Positions 1 through 5,834 of a stretch of 7,271 nucleotides of DNA are shown piece after piece. The notes under the pieces were generated by a model that was not told the origin of the DNA, made no database searches, and saw only the letters and a program-made list of their open reading frames with translations. The stretch is from NCBI GenBank assembly GCA_902827055.1, contig CADEHD010000105.1, forward strand, positions 1-7,271. Reading direction: 5' to 3'. The position numbers and the translations under genes were made by a program. Numbering within the stretch: position 1 is the first letter of the stretch; every line of letters starts with the position of its first letter. The DNA comes from an uncultured Chloroflexota bacterium (GTDB lineage: Bacteria > Chloroflexota > Dehalococcoidia > UBA2979).

Positions 1-42
1 GAGGATGCCGGCGTCGGCATAGTCGGACCGACCAGTCCTCGA

Positions 43-69
43 CGCAGCCCCCTCGACGAGGGGGCTGCG
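43..69. terminator. Perfect GC-rich hairpin, possible terminator of an upstream gene
   Basis: A 12-bp perfect inverted repeat (CGCAGCCCCCTC at 43-54, GAGGGGGCTGCG at 58-69) has a three-base loop, GAC. No T-run follows on either strand, so it is not a textbook intrinsic terminator, but its strength and position ahead of the first gene fit a transcription end. A smaller hairpin (ATGCCG/CGGCAT, 5-20) lies just upstream. One + frame closes at TAG 20-22, which could be the end of a gene outside the window, but too little is visible to call it. Confidence 0.55.
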
Positions 70-111
70 CTGTATCTGGCGCCGGACGCCGCGAGGTGCG
101 AACTGGCGAGC

Positions 112-126
112 AAATACACGTATACT
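112..126 (+). promoter_or_regulatory. Putative promoter -10 region of the acyl-CoA dehydrogenase gene
   Basis: An AT-rich island in otherwise GC-rich DNA contains TATACT at 121-126, five of six bases of the bacterial -10 consensus. Transcription would start near 133, giving a leader of about 25 nt that contains the SD site GAGGAGGTG at 145-153. No good -35 hexamer lies 16-18 bp upstream; TGCGAA at 97-102 is a poor match. The call rests on the -10 and its position. Confidence 0.45.
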
Positions 127-157
127 CCGCGCGCACAAACCCTCGAGGAGGTGACCC

Positions 158-1354
158 GTGGACTGGAATGACTCGCCCGAGCAGGCCGCGTTCCGCGCTG
201 AAGTACAGACGCTGATTCGCGAGAAACTGCCCGAGCGCTATCAGCAGGGCCTGGGCAGCTGGGACTACGACCGCAAGTCGGAGGACCCGGACGTCCGCAA
301 GGCCGCAAAGGACTGGGGCGACGCCCTGGCCGCGCGTGGGTGGTTCGCACCGCAGTGGCCGAAGGAATACGGCGGCGGCGGCATGTCGCCCATGGAACTC
401 TTCATCTTCCGCCAGGAGATGGCCCTCGCGGATGCGCCGCACGTCGGTGGCCAGGGCACGCGCCAGCTGGGCGCCACCCTCATCGTCCATGGCTCCGAGG
501 AGCAGAAGGCCGAGCACCTGCCGAAGATCCTCAGCGGCGACGTCAACTGGCGCCAGGGGTACTCCGAGCCGGGCTCGGGCTCCGACCTCGCCTCGCTGCA
601 GACGCGCGCCGTCCGCGACGGCGACGAGTACGTCATCAACGGTCAGAAGATCTGGACCTCGGGGGCGCACTATGCCGACTGGCTTTACGTGCTGACTCGC
701 ACGGACCCGGACGCTCCAAAGCACCGCGGCATCTCGTTCCTGCTCGTGGACAAGAGCACCCCGGGCATCACGGTCCGACCACTGGTGAACATGGCGTTCG
801 AGCACGAGTTCAACGAGACGTTCTTCGAGGACGTGCGCACGCCGGCGAAGAACCGCGTGGGCGAGGAGAACCGCGGCTGGTACGTCGGCGCCACGCTGCT
901 CGACTTCGAGCGGTCCAACGTGGACGGAGCCGTGCACTCGCGCCGCAACATCACCGAGCTGCTCGATTACGTGAAGACGCCCGAGGGCAAGGCGACGTCC
1001 CGACTGGACGACTCCGACACGCTCCGCCACGAGCTCGCGCAGGACTACGTGGAGACCGAGGTACTCAACAACTTCTCGTTCCGCATCATCTCGATGCAGA
1101 ACTCGGGCCAGATCCCCAACTACGAGGCGTCAACGGCGAAGCTCTTCAACTCCGAGCTGAACCAGAAGCTCGCCCGCACCGGAACGAAGATCTTCGGCCT
1201 CCACGCGAACGTGTGGAGCGGTGACCCGGCGCCGATGAAGGCGAAGTTCACGCACAGCTACGTGACGTCGGTCTCGTCGACGATCGCGGCCGGCACGTCG
1301 GAGATCCAGCGCAACATCATCGCGACGCGTGGCCTGGGCCTGCCTCGAGGCTAA
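158..1354 (+). CDS. Acyl-CoA dehydrogenase family protein (FadE type)
   Basis: This 398-residue flavoprotein should catalyse FAD-dependent alpha,beta-dehydrogenation of an acyl-CoA in the cytoplasm, passing electrons to an electron-transfer flavoprotein. Family marks are complete: an N-terminal helical domain (about 1-120), the flavin/acyl-binding segment YSEPGSGSDLASLQTRA (135-151), INGQKIWTSGA (160-170) in the beta domain, and the C-terminal AGTSEIQRNIIATRGLGLPR (378-397). Length is normal. The GTG start is supported by AGGAGG at 146-151, six bases upstream. At the place where medium-chain enzymes carry the catalytic Glu just before the Gly-Thr of this C-terminal motif, this protein has Ala378. 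Glu251 in LDFER sits where isovaleryl-CoA and long-chain dehydrogenases carry their base. The acyl substrate cannot be told. It appears monocistronic, with its own promoter-like element and a following hairpin. Confidence 0.95.
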   Translation: MDWNDSPEQAAFRAEVQTLIREKLPERYQQGLGSWDYDRKSEDPDVRKAAKDWGDALAARGWFAPQWPKEYGGGGMSPMELFIFRQEMALADAPHVGGQGTRQLGATLIVHGSEEQKAEHLPKILSGDVNWRQGYSEPGSGSDLASLQTRAVRDGDEYVINGQKIWTSGAHYADWLYVLTRTDPDAPKHRGISFLLVDKSTPGITVRPLVNMAFEHEFNETFFEDVRTPAKNRVGEENRGWYVGATLLDFERSNVDGAVHSRRNITELLDYVKTPEGKATSRLDDSDTLRHELAQDYVETEVLNNFSFRIISMQNSGQIPNYEASTAKLFNSELNQKLARTGTKIFGLHANVWSGDPAPMKAKFTHSYVTSVSSTIAAGTSEIQRNIIATRGLGLPRG

Positions 1355-1378
1355 GGCCACTGCCCTCGGTGATTGGAC

Positions 1379-1408
1379 GCAACGCCCTCGGGACACCGGG
1401 GGCGTTGC
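1379..1408. terminator. Strong hairpin between convergent genes, probable terminator
   Basis: GCAACGCCC (1379-1387) pairs perfectly with GGGCGTTGC (1400-1408). The stem continues inward through one T-G wobble and three G-C pairs to a GACA loop (1392-1395), about 13 pairs in all. It begins 24 bases after the dehydrogenase stop and lies downstream of the minus-strand membrane-protein gene that ends at 1459, so it could serve both. The wobble becomes a C-A mismatch on the minus-strand transcript, so it is better as a plus-strand terminator. There is no clear T-tract (TATCGG follows). Confidence 0.7.
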
Positions 1409-1458
1409 TATCGGTGGAGCTGCCGCCTCGGAGTCGTGCGTGCCGATGCGCGCACCGG

Positions 1459-1674
1459 TCAGCGCTCGACCGGGTCGTCTGTGGCGCCGGATGCCACGCC
1501 ACCCGATGGCAGCGGCACCATGAACAGAGCAGCCAGCAGCGCGGCGCTCCCCCCCGGCAGGAGGAGCCCACCGCCACCGAGCAGGCGGTCGGCGACCCCG
1601 AGTACGAGCCCTATGCTCGCGAACCCTGCGAGGAAGCTACGGATCGCCGCCTGCCGCGGGCGTGCGTCGTCCAT
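1459..1674 (-). CDS. Small two-helix membrane protein, function unknown
   Basis: A 71-residue hydrophobic protein that I do not recognise as a named family. After a short charged N-terminus (MDDARPRQ) come two predicted membrane segments, roughly residues 11-32 and 35-55, joined by a Gly-rich turn (GGGG), then an acidic tail ending ATDDPVER. The ATG at 1674 has an SD site, GAGGAG (1681-1686), six bases upstream. That site overlaps the TGA stop (1685-1687) of the metallophosphoesterase gene, so the two are very likely one mRNA with coupled translation. The SD fit, junction and helix pattern argue that this is a real gene and not a high-GC shadow ORF. A structural or partner role at the membrane is possible but unproven. 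Confidence 0.72.
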   Translation of the reverse strand: MDDARPRQAAIRSFLAGFASIGLVLGVADRLLGGGGLLLPGGSAALLAALFMVPLPSGGVASGATDDPVER

Positions 1675-1684
1675 GGGAAGCTCC

Positions 1685-2287
1685 TCAGTCGGTGCGTCGT
1701 CGGAGCTTTTTGATCTCCGCGGAGACCGCCCCGTTCTTGATGTCGAGCAGCGCGAACGTGCCGAGTTCGTCCCGGCCGTGACGCAGGCCGGGCCGCGAGG
1801 TGCTGCCCGGATTGAGGAACAGCATCCCCTGGTACCAGCCGATGTACTCCTCGTGCGTGTCGCCGAAGCACACGATGTCCACCCGCTCGCCGAACTTGCG
1901 CTCCATCAGCTCGTGGACGTCGCCATCGGGGAACTCCAGCGTGTGCGTGAAGCGCACCCGGGGACCGGGCCAGTGGATGTCATGCACCATGCCGATGCGC
2001 AGCCCGGCCACATCGACGACGCGCGTGATCTCCGCGAGGCGATCGCCGTCCTCGCGCGGATCGGGGTACCCGCGCACGGCGCGGACAGGCGCCACCGTCT
2101 CGAGGTGATCGAGCACGCCCAGCTCGTCGAGGTCCCCGCAGTGCAGGATGAGGTCCACGTCGCGGATTGCCTCGATGAGCTCCGGCGGCGAGTCCCAGCC
2201 ATCACCCTTCGAGTGGGTATCGGACACGATCGCCACGCGCGTCGCGCCGATGGACATCCGGCCAGGCCAGGCTTCGCGCGCGTTCAT
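1685..2287 (-). CDS. YfcE/MJ0936-like metallophosphoesterase with altered metal-site motifs
   Basis: A 200-residue calcineurin-like phosphoesterase of the small YfcE/MJ0936 class, a cytoplasmic phosphodiesterase family. Motifs in order: SDTHS (D23, H25), GDLDE (D52), VRGYPD (72-76) where GNxD is usual, VHDIH (101-105) in place of THGH, GDTH (142-145) in place of GHTH, and the family's NPGS (159-162). The Asn of the third motif and the first His of GHTH are therefore replaced, by Tyr/Pro and Asp. The remaining ligands and fold marks are present, so the enzyme may use one metal, different metals, or have changed activity. A start 20 codons upstream (2347) is possible, but GAGAGGTG at 2295-2302, seven bases before the ATG at 2287, favours this one. 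An inner ATG at 2257 lacks a good SD. It leads a coupled pair with the small membrane protein gene. Confidence 0.9.
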   Translation of the reverse strand: MNAREAWPGRMSIGATRVAIVSDTHSKGDGWDSPPELIEAIRDVDLILHCGDLDELGVLDHLETVAPVRAVRGYPDPREDGDRLAEITRVVDVAGLRIGMVHDIHWPGPRVRFTHTLEFPDGDVHELMERKFGERVDIVCFGDTHEEYIGWYQGMLFLNPGSTSRPGLRHGRDELGTFALLDIKNGAVSAEIKKLRRRTD

Positions 2288-2381
2288 CCTCGAGCACCTC
2301 TCGTGCGGTTGGTCAGGACCGAGATCATGCGCATCGTATCGGCCCACGCCCGGGTCGCGCGCGGCGCGGGCACCTGCACGC

Positions 2382-2434
2382 GGCCGAGGGCCGAGGCGCT
2401 ACCATCACGCGCGGCATCGGCCAGGGCATCGGCC
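2382..2434. repeat. Short direct repeats in the divergent intergenic region
   Basis: The 176 bases between the divergent metallophosphoesterase and cupin genes (2288-2463) hold no convincing ORF. They contain a head-to-tail pair of GGCCGAG (2382-2388, 2389-2395) and a 12-bp-spaced pair of GGCATCGGCC (2413-2422, 2425-2434). Weak -10-like hexamers are TACCAT (2400-2405, + strand) and TACGAT (2333-2338, - strand), neither with a good -35. In DNA this GC-rich the repeats may be chance or may be binding sites. Confidence 0.35.
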
Positions 2435-2463
2435 CGGCACCAACGCCCGAACCCGGAGGACAC

Positions 2464-2877
2464 GTGACCACGAACCCGAACCAGCGTCCGCCGCACGAGC
2501 CGATCCCAGCCTTCCGCGTCTACACGGGTCCCGATGGCCACACGCACGTCGAGGCGTTCGCGTTCCCCCTCGGCGTCGGATCGCCGTCGCTGTCAGCGCT
2601 CGTGCCGGTCGAGGGGGTGATCTTCCGTCGGACGAAGGCGGACCTCGACGCCGACTTCCACCCGGCGCCGCGCCGCCAGTTCGTCATCACCATCCAGGGT
2701 GAGGGCGAGATCGAGGCGTCCGACGGCACGCTGCTCCCGCTCGGGCCCGGCTCGATCGTCCTCGTCGAGGACACGGCGGACACCAACGGTCGCGGCCACA
2801 TCACTCGAGGCAAGGGCACCGCCGACCGCCTGTCGCTGTTCATCCCGGTCCCCGAGGACTGGCATCCACCCGCCTGA
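2464..2877 (+). CDS. Cupin-fold protein, function unknown
   Basis: A 137-residue single-domain protein with a beta-rich core typical of small cupins. The first conserved stretch is DFHPAPRRQFVITIQGEGEI (64-83) and the second LGPGSIVLVED (93-103), followed by GRGHITR (109-115). The pattern HxAPRRQxVI...G...EDTxGxGH is familiar to me from uncharacterised bacterial cupins. Candidate metal-binding histidines are few (H66, H112), so a dioxygenase role should not be assumed. A short Pro-rich N-terminus precedes the domain. The GTG start has GGAGG at 2455-2459, four bases upstream, which is close but workable. It is followed after 58 bases by the regulator gene, which appears to have its own promoter. 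No substrate can be assigned. Confidence 0.82.
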   Translation: MTTNPNQRPPHEPIPAFRVYTGPDGHTHVEAFAFPLGVGSPSLSALVPVEGVIFRRTKADLDADFHPAPRRQFVITIQGEGEIEASDGTLLPLGPGSIVLVEDTADTNGRGHITRGKGTADRLSLFIPVPEDWHPPA

Positions 2878-2899
2878 GGCGCCCACCCCGCACCTCGAC

Positions 2900-2928
2900 T
2901 TGCGCCACGGAGCACCTGTCAGTACTAT
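2900..2928 (+). promoter_or_regulatory. Putative promoter of the ArsR-type gene, giving a leaderless mRNA
   Basis: TTGCGC (2900-2905) and TACTAT (2923-2928) are separated by exactly 17 bp. They match the -35 consensus at three bases and the -10 consensus at four. Seven bases after the -10 comes the GTG start codon (2936), about where transcription should begin. No SD sequence lies upstream (the bases are CTGACAG). The simplest reading is a leaderless transcript. Confidence 0.55.
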
Positions 2929-2938
2929 CTGACAGGTG
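2913..2938. promoter_or_regulatory. Perfect inverted-repeat operator over the -10 and start codon
   Basis: CACCTGTCAG (2913-2922) and CTGACAGGTG (2929-2938) are perfect 10-bp inverted arms around the spacer TACTAT. This 26-bp dyad suits a dimeric winged-helix repressor, encloses the -10-like hexamer, and its last three bases are the GTG start codon of the regulator. Autorepression by the encoded ArsR-type protein is the natural inference. As RNA the dyad could also form a hairpin, but a leaderless transcript would contain only its end. Confidence 0.75.
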
Positions 2939-3316
2939 ACATCGCATGACGACACCTCGCCAGACAGCGTGGCCGACACACTGAGCGGGCTCGCCCATCC
3001 CCAGCGCGTGCGCATCGTGGGCGCGCTGGTCGGCGGGCGTCAGTACGTCAGCGAGCTCGCGCGCCGGCTCGAGATGAACCGGCCACTCCTCCACATGCAC
3101 CTGCGTCGCCTGGAGCAGGCCGGCCTGGTCACGAGCGCCCTCGAACTCTCGCCGGACGGCAAGGCGATGCGGTTCTACGAGGTGGCGCCGTTCGATGTGC
3201 ACCTCACGCCCGCCACGGTGGCCGCAGCAGCCCGCCACGCCGCCGGCGCGGCTGTGGCGGAAACGCTGCACTCGCCCCATGAAGCCGCACCGACACGAAC
3301 GGAGGGAGCCCCCTAA
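2936..3316 (+). CDS. ArsR-type winged-helix transcriptional regulator
   Basis: A 126-residue DNA-binding protein with a winged helix at about residues 11-85: LAHPQRVRIVGALV (19-32), the helix-turn-helix YVSELARRLEMNRPLLHMHLRRLEQAGLV (37-65), and a wing around SPDGKAMRFYEV (72-83). It should act as a dimer, most likely repressing its own operon through the inverted repeat that overlaps its GTG start. It contains no Cys, so the classic thiol-based arsenic or cadmium site is absent. Possible ligands after the wing are D87-x-H89, H101 and H112-x-x-H115. The C-terminus (about 90-126) is Ala-rich and probably helical. Its TAA stop overlaps the ATG of the next gene (TAATG), so the two are made together. 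The inducer is unknown. Confidence 0.9.
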   Translation: MTSHDDTSPDSVADTLSGLAHPQRVRIVGALVGGRQYVSELARRLEMNRPLLHMHLRRLEQAGLVTSALELSPDGKAMRFYEVAPFDVHLTPATVAAAARHAAGAAVAETLHSPHEAAPTRTEGAP

Positions 3317-3570
3317 TGCCCGAGGAACTGATGGTCGTCCTGGGAACGAGCGCCATCTGCGCAGCCGCGTTCGGCATCGCCGCGCAGCTGGCGAGCGTGT
3401 TCCGAGCGCGAGCCGCCGCCGCGGCCCAGTTCGAGTACCGCCAGCTCGTCCACGACGCGAACGACGCCCAGCGTCGAGTCAGCGAGGCGCTGGATCGCGC
3501 GATGGACGAGCTCGGATCGCTCCGCGCCCGCACCGAATCGATGGAACGGCTGCTCAAGGACGTGGGCTGA
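3316..3570 (+). CDS. Small membrane-anchored coiled-coil protein, function unknown
   Basis: An 84-residue protein that I do not recognise. Residues 4-29 form one hydrophobic, Ala-rich segment (LMVVLGTSAICAAAFGIAAQ and on), followed by a short basic/Ala stretch (RARAAAAA). A charged helix from about 38 to 82 is rich in Arg, Glu, Asp and Leu and should form a coiled coil. With no export signal beyond the anchor and Arg right after it, the coiled coil is probably cytoplasmic. The ATG overlaps the regulator's stop by one base, and GGAGGGAG at 3301-3308 is a good SD site seven bases upstream. The tight coupling suggests that it works with the regulator, for example as a membrane partner or the controlled effector, but this is inference. 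Confidence 0.82.
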   Translation: MPEELMVVLGTSAICAAAFGIAAQLASVFRARAAAAAQFEYRQLVHDANDAQRRVSEALDRAMDELGSLRARTESMERLLKDVG

Positions 3571-3587
3571 GCGCCCCTCGGGAGCGC
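3571..3587. terminator. Hairpin between convergent genes, possible bidirectional terminator
   Basis: GCGCCCC/GGAGCGC form a stem with one C-A mismatch and a three-base loop, TCG. On the minus-strand transcript the mismatch becomes a G-U wobble, so the hairpin works better for the MBL-fold gene ending at 3604. It starts directly after the TGA of the 84-residue protein gene. No T-run is present, so the call is tentative. Confidence 0.42.
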
Positions 3588-3603
3588 CGCACGTCCAGCA
3601 GGG

Positions 3604-4488
3604 TTAGTCCTCGACAGCGATGAACTTGAAGCTGGTGCCGTCGCGCTCCACGAGCCCCGCCGCAGGACGGTGGAAGTGCGAGCCGTAGACGCGCACCTGC
3701 GTGCCGGCGGTGCGCTCGAGGAAGGCGCGACGTGTCTCCCGCGCCCACTGCGCGTCGCGATCGAACGTGGGGCGCTCCTCGACGGCGGCGCACTGGAGCG
3801 GGCTGTGCATCATGTCGCCGATGAACGCGCCTTCCTGCCCCGCACTCCCGATCCGCACGTTGACGTGACCCGGCGAGTGGCCGTGACTCGGCTCCAGCCA
3901 GAGCGAGTCGGAGATGCGGTGCGTGGGTGCCACGAGGTCCACCAGGCCTGCATCGAGGGGTGGCCGCAGGCTGTCCTCGACCAGCTGGCGCGTGACCTCC
4001 GAGGACTCCGCCTCCTGCGACCAGTGCGCCCACTCGCGGTCCACGTACAGGTAGCGCGCGCGCGGGAACGTCGGCACCCAGGTGTCGCCCTCGAGGCGCG
4101 CGTTCCAGCCGACGTGGTCGGTGTGCATGTGCGTCGCGATCACGAAGTCTACCGACTCCACGGGGAACCCCGCCGCGACGAACTCATCGAGGAACGGCCC
4201 CGAACGCATGTTGAAGTCCGGGATCCCGCCTCCGCGCGGCTTCCCATTCCCCACGCCCGTATCGACGACGACGGTGATGCCATCGACCTGGATCACGAAC
4301 GACTGGATCGACTGCAACAGGTGCCCGCGCTCATTCGCAAAGTGGGGCTGCAGCCAGGGGAGCGCCGGAGTGAGGATGTCGAACGGCGCGGTCGCGTCCG
4401 GGAACATCCACCGCACCGAGGTGGGGAGGATGAACTCTTCCACCGTCGTGACCCGCGCGTCCCCCACGGAGCTCCCGAACGTCGCCAT
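3604..4488 (-). CDS. MBL-fold metallo-hydrolase (lactonase/esterase-like)
   Basis: A 294-residue metallo-beta-lactamase-fold hydrolase. The dinuclear metal site is complete: HMHTDH (H120, H122, D124, H125), H208 in SHGHSPGH, D225 in FIGDMMH, and H271 in GSHFH. VDTGVGNGK (75-83) and VATHMHTDHVGWN-like spacing place it near the AHL-lactonase and methyl-parathion-hydrolase-like branch. These enzymes open lactones or cleave esters of various substrates, and the actual substrate here is unknown. No signal peptide is seen, so it is probably cytoplasmic. The start at 4488 is preferred over a GTG seven codons upstream (4509) because GGGGAGG (4495-4501) sits six bases before it. It is the last gene of the minus-strand PAS-MFS-MBL unit, 49 bases after the transporter stop. 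Confidence 0.92.
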   Translation of the reverse strand: MATFGSSVGDARVTTVEEFILPTSVRWMFPDATAPFDILTPALPWLQPHFANERGHLLQSIQSFVIQVDGITVVVDTGVGNGKPRGGGIPDFNMRSGPFLDEFVAAGFPVESVDFVIATHMHTDHVGWNARLEGDTWVPTFPRARYLYVDREWAHWSQEAESSEVTRQLVEDSLRPPLDAGLVDLVAPTHRISDSLWLEPSHGHSPGHVNVRIGSAGQEGAFIGDMMHSPLQCAAVEERPTFDRDAQWARETRRAFLERTAGTQVRVYGSHFHRPAAGLVERDGTSFKFIAVED

Positions 4489-4494
4489 CTTCGG

Positions 4495-4501
4495 CCTCCC
4501 C
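4495..4501 (-). promoter_or_regulatory. SD site deciding the MBL-fold start
   Basis: On the minus strand GGGGAGG lies six bases upstream of the ATG at 4488. It falls inside the longer reading frame that would start at the GTG at 4509, which has no comparable site. This makes the shorter, 294-residue product the likely one. Confidence 0.7.
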
Positions 4502-4537
4502 TGCGCCACCTCGGGCTTGCGAGGCGTGGCCGGGAGC

Positions 4538-5797
4538 CTAGCAGAGCGCGCACTCGGGGGCGGATCGCAGGGTCATCGCTGTCCTCGCGAGGCCCGCGAG
4601 GACCGCAAGCCCGACGACAGCGCACCCGAGGAGCGCAGCCTCGCCCGTCCACGCGGCGGCGAGCGCGCCACCCACGACCGCACCCAGCGGGTCGAGCGAA
4701 TCCGCGATGCGCTGCACGCTCATCACGCGGCCGCGCATGCGGTCGTCGGCGTGCACCTGGAACTGCGTGAGGGTCAGGTTGGTGGAGACCGCGCCGACGA
4801 GGCCCATCAGCAGCAGCAGCGCCATCGACAGCGCGAAGCTCTCGCTCAGCGCGAACGCTGCCATGGCGAGGAACCAGGTCGCGCGCGTCCCCACGATGAC
4901 GGCCCCAGGCCGCGCCACCTCGCCCACTGCCGCCAAGAGCAGCGCACCGAGGAACATCCCCGCCGCAAGCGCCGCAGACAGCGCGCCGAACCCGCTCGGC
5001 CCCACCTCGAGCACGTCGCGCGCGTACAGCGGCACGAGGGGGAACGCTGCAGCCGACAGCAGTGACAGGGCGGACAGGGCGAGGAGCATCGGAAAGGGAC
5101 GCGTCCGCAGCGTGTACCGCAGGCCCTCACCGATGTCGGACAGCAACGCACGAGGCGACTCGTCGCTCATCACCCCCGCACCGCCGTGGCGAATGCGGGC
5201 CATACTCACGGCACCGAGCGCGATCAACACGCCCGCTACCAGGAATCCAGGGGGCGAGCCCCAGCTTGCGATGAGCAACCCGACCGCGAGAGGAGCGACC
5301 AACTCACCGCCGAACTCGCTGACCTGCTCGAGCGCGTTCGTCGCTACGAGTCGGGCCTTGCCCACGATGTCGATGAGGAGCGTGTGCCCCGCCGGGGTGC
5401 TCGCGGCGTCGGCGATCCCGAAGGCGGCGCTCGCAAGCAGCACGTGCCACGTCTCGATGGTGCCGAGCGCGACGAAACCTCCAACGCCAAGCGCAACGAG
5501 CGCCCACACGCATCGCGCGGCCACGAGCATGCGTCGGCGGTCCACGCGGTCGGTCAGCGCCCCACCCACCACGGAGAGAAGGATCGAGGGCGCCGCTGCC
5601 AGACCGCTGATGAGCCCCACGTGCAGCGCGGATCCACCAAGTTCGAGGACCAGCCACGCCGCGCCGAGAAACCAGAGATTGAGGCCGAGGCCGGTGAGCG
5701 CGGCGCCGAGCCAGTACCGGCGGTAGTCGGCGATCCACAGCGCCGCGATCGCAGGATGCCGAGCCGTGGCGCGGGCCTCGGGCGGGGGAGTACTCAC
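4538..5797 (-). CDS. MFS transporter, EntS/MFS_3-like exporter
   Basis: A major facilitator superfamily transporter of 419 residues with about 12 hydrophobic segments, the usual size, in the inner membrane. The loop after TM2 carries motif A, GGALTDRVDRRR (78-89). The late loop with DDRMRGRVMSVQRIADSLDPLG resembles the RGRVMS...P.G element of the EntS-like MFS_3 group, which is mostly proton-driven exporters. The substrate is unknown. The open frame extends 49 codons further upstream into the PAS gene. I chose GTG 5797 because it clears that gene (37-base gap) and begins just before the first conserved part (ADYRRYWLG). No SD site is evident before this GTG, so the start is the weakest point. 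The C-terminus ends oddly in APECALC. It is probably co-transcribed with the PAS gene before it and the MBL gene after it. Confidence 0.88.
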   Translation of the reverse strand: MSTPPPEARATARHPAIAALWIADYRRYWLGAALTGLGLNLWFLGAAWLVLELGGSALHVGLISGLAAAPSILLSVVGGALTDRVDRRRMLVAARCVWALVALGVGGFVALGTIETWHVLLASAAFGIADAASTPAGHTLLIDIVGKARLVATNALEQVSEFGGELVAPLAVGLLIASWGSPPGFLVAGVLIALGAVSMARIRHGGAGVMSDESPRALLSDIGEGLRYTLRTRPFPMLLALSALSLLSAAAFPLVPLYARDVLEVGPSGFGALSAALAAGMFLGALLLAAVGEVARPGAVIVGTRATWFLAMAAFALSESFALSMALLLLMGLVGAVSTNLTLTQFQVHADDRMRGRVMSVQRIADSLDPLGAVVGGALAAAWTGEAALLGCAVVGLAVLAGLARTAMTLRSAPECALC

Positions 5798-5834
5798 GGC
5801 CGGCGCCGCGGGTCGGTCGGGCGAACGTGACCGC

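Noticed and set aside
1..22. Possible 3' end of an upstream + strand gene closing at TAG 20-22
   Set aside because: Only about six codons would be visible, with no way to tell a gene from chance.
340..1224. Long + strand open frame (294 codons) inside the acyl-CoA dehydrogenase gene
   Set aside because: It is out of frame with a gene that carries complete family motifs, and its translation is Arg/Ala/Pro-rich without domains, as expected for a shadow in GC-rich DNA.
1342..1351. Perfect 10-bp palindrome GCCTCGAGGC at the end of the dehydrogenase gene
   Set aside because: It is within coding sequence for the conserved C-terminal GLPRG, so codon choice explains it.
1373..2467. 364-codon + strand open frame opposite the phosphoesterase and small membrane protein genes
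   Set aside because: It is antisense to two genes with SD sites and recognisable features, has no SD or domain of its own, and has a His/Arg/Ala-rich shadow composition.
2878..2906. GGCGC/GCGCC inverted repeat after the cupin stop
   Set aside because: A five-base stem with a 19-base loop is expected by chance at this base composition.
4507..4526. Possible 7-pair hairpin (CACCTCG/CGAGGCG) between the MFS stop and the MBL start
   Set aside because: The stem is short with a wobble on the transcript, has no T-run, and overlaps the leader of the next gene; too weak to call a terminator.
3670..4770. 366-codon + strand frame opposite the MBL-fold gene, plus similar frames opposite the MFS gene (5186-5830 and others)
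   Set aside because: Each mirrors a well-supported minus-strand gene, and the translations are low-complexity and charged with no motif.
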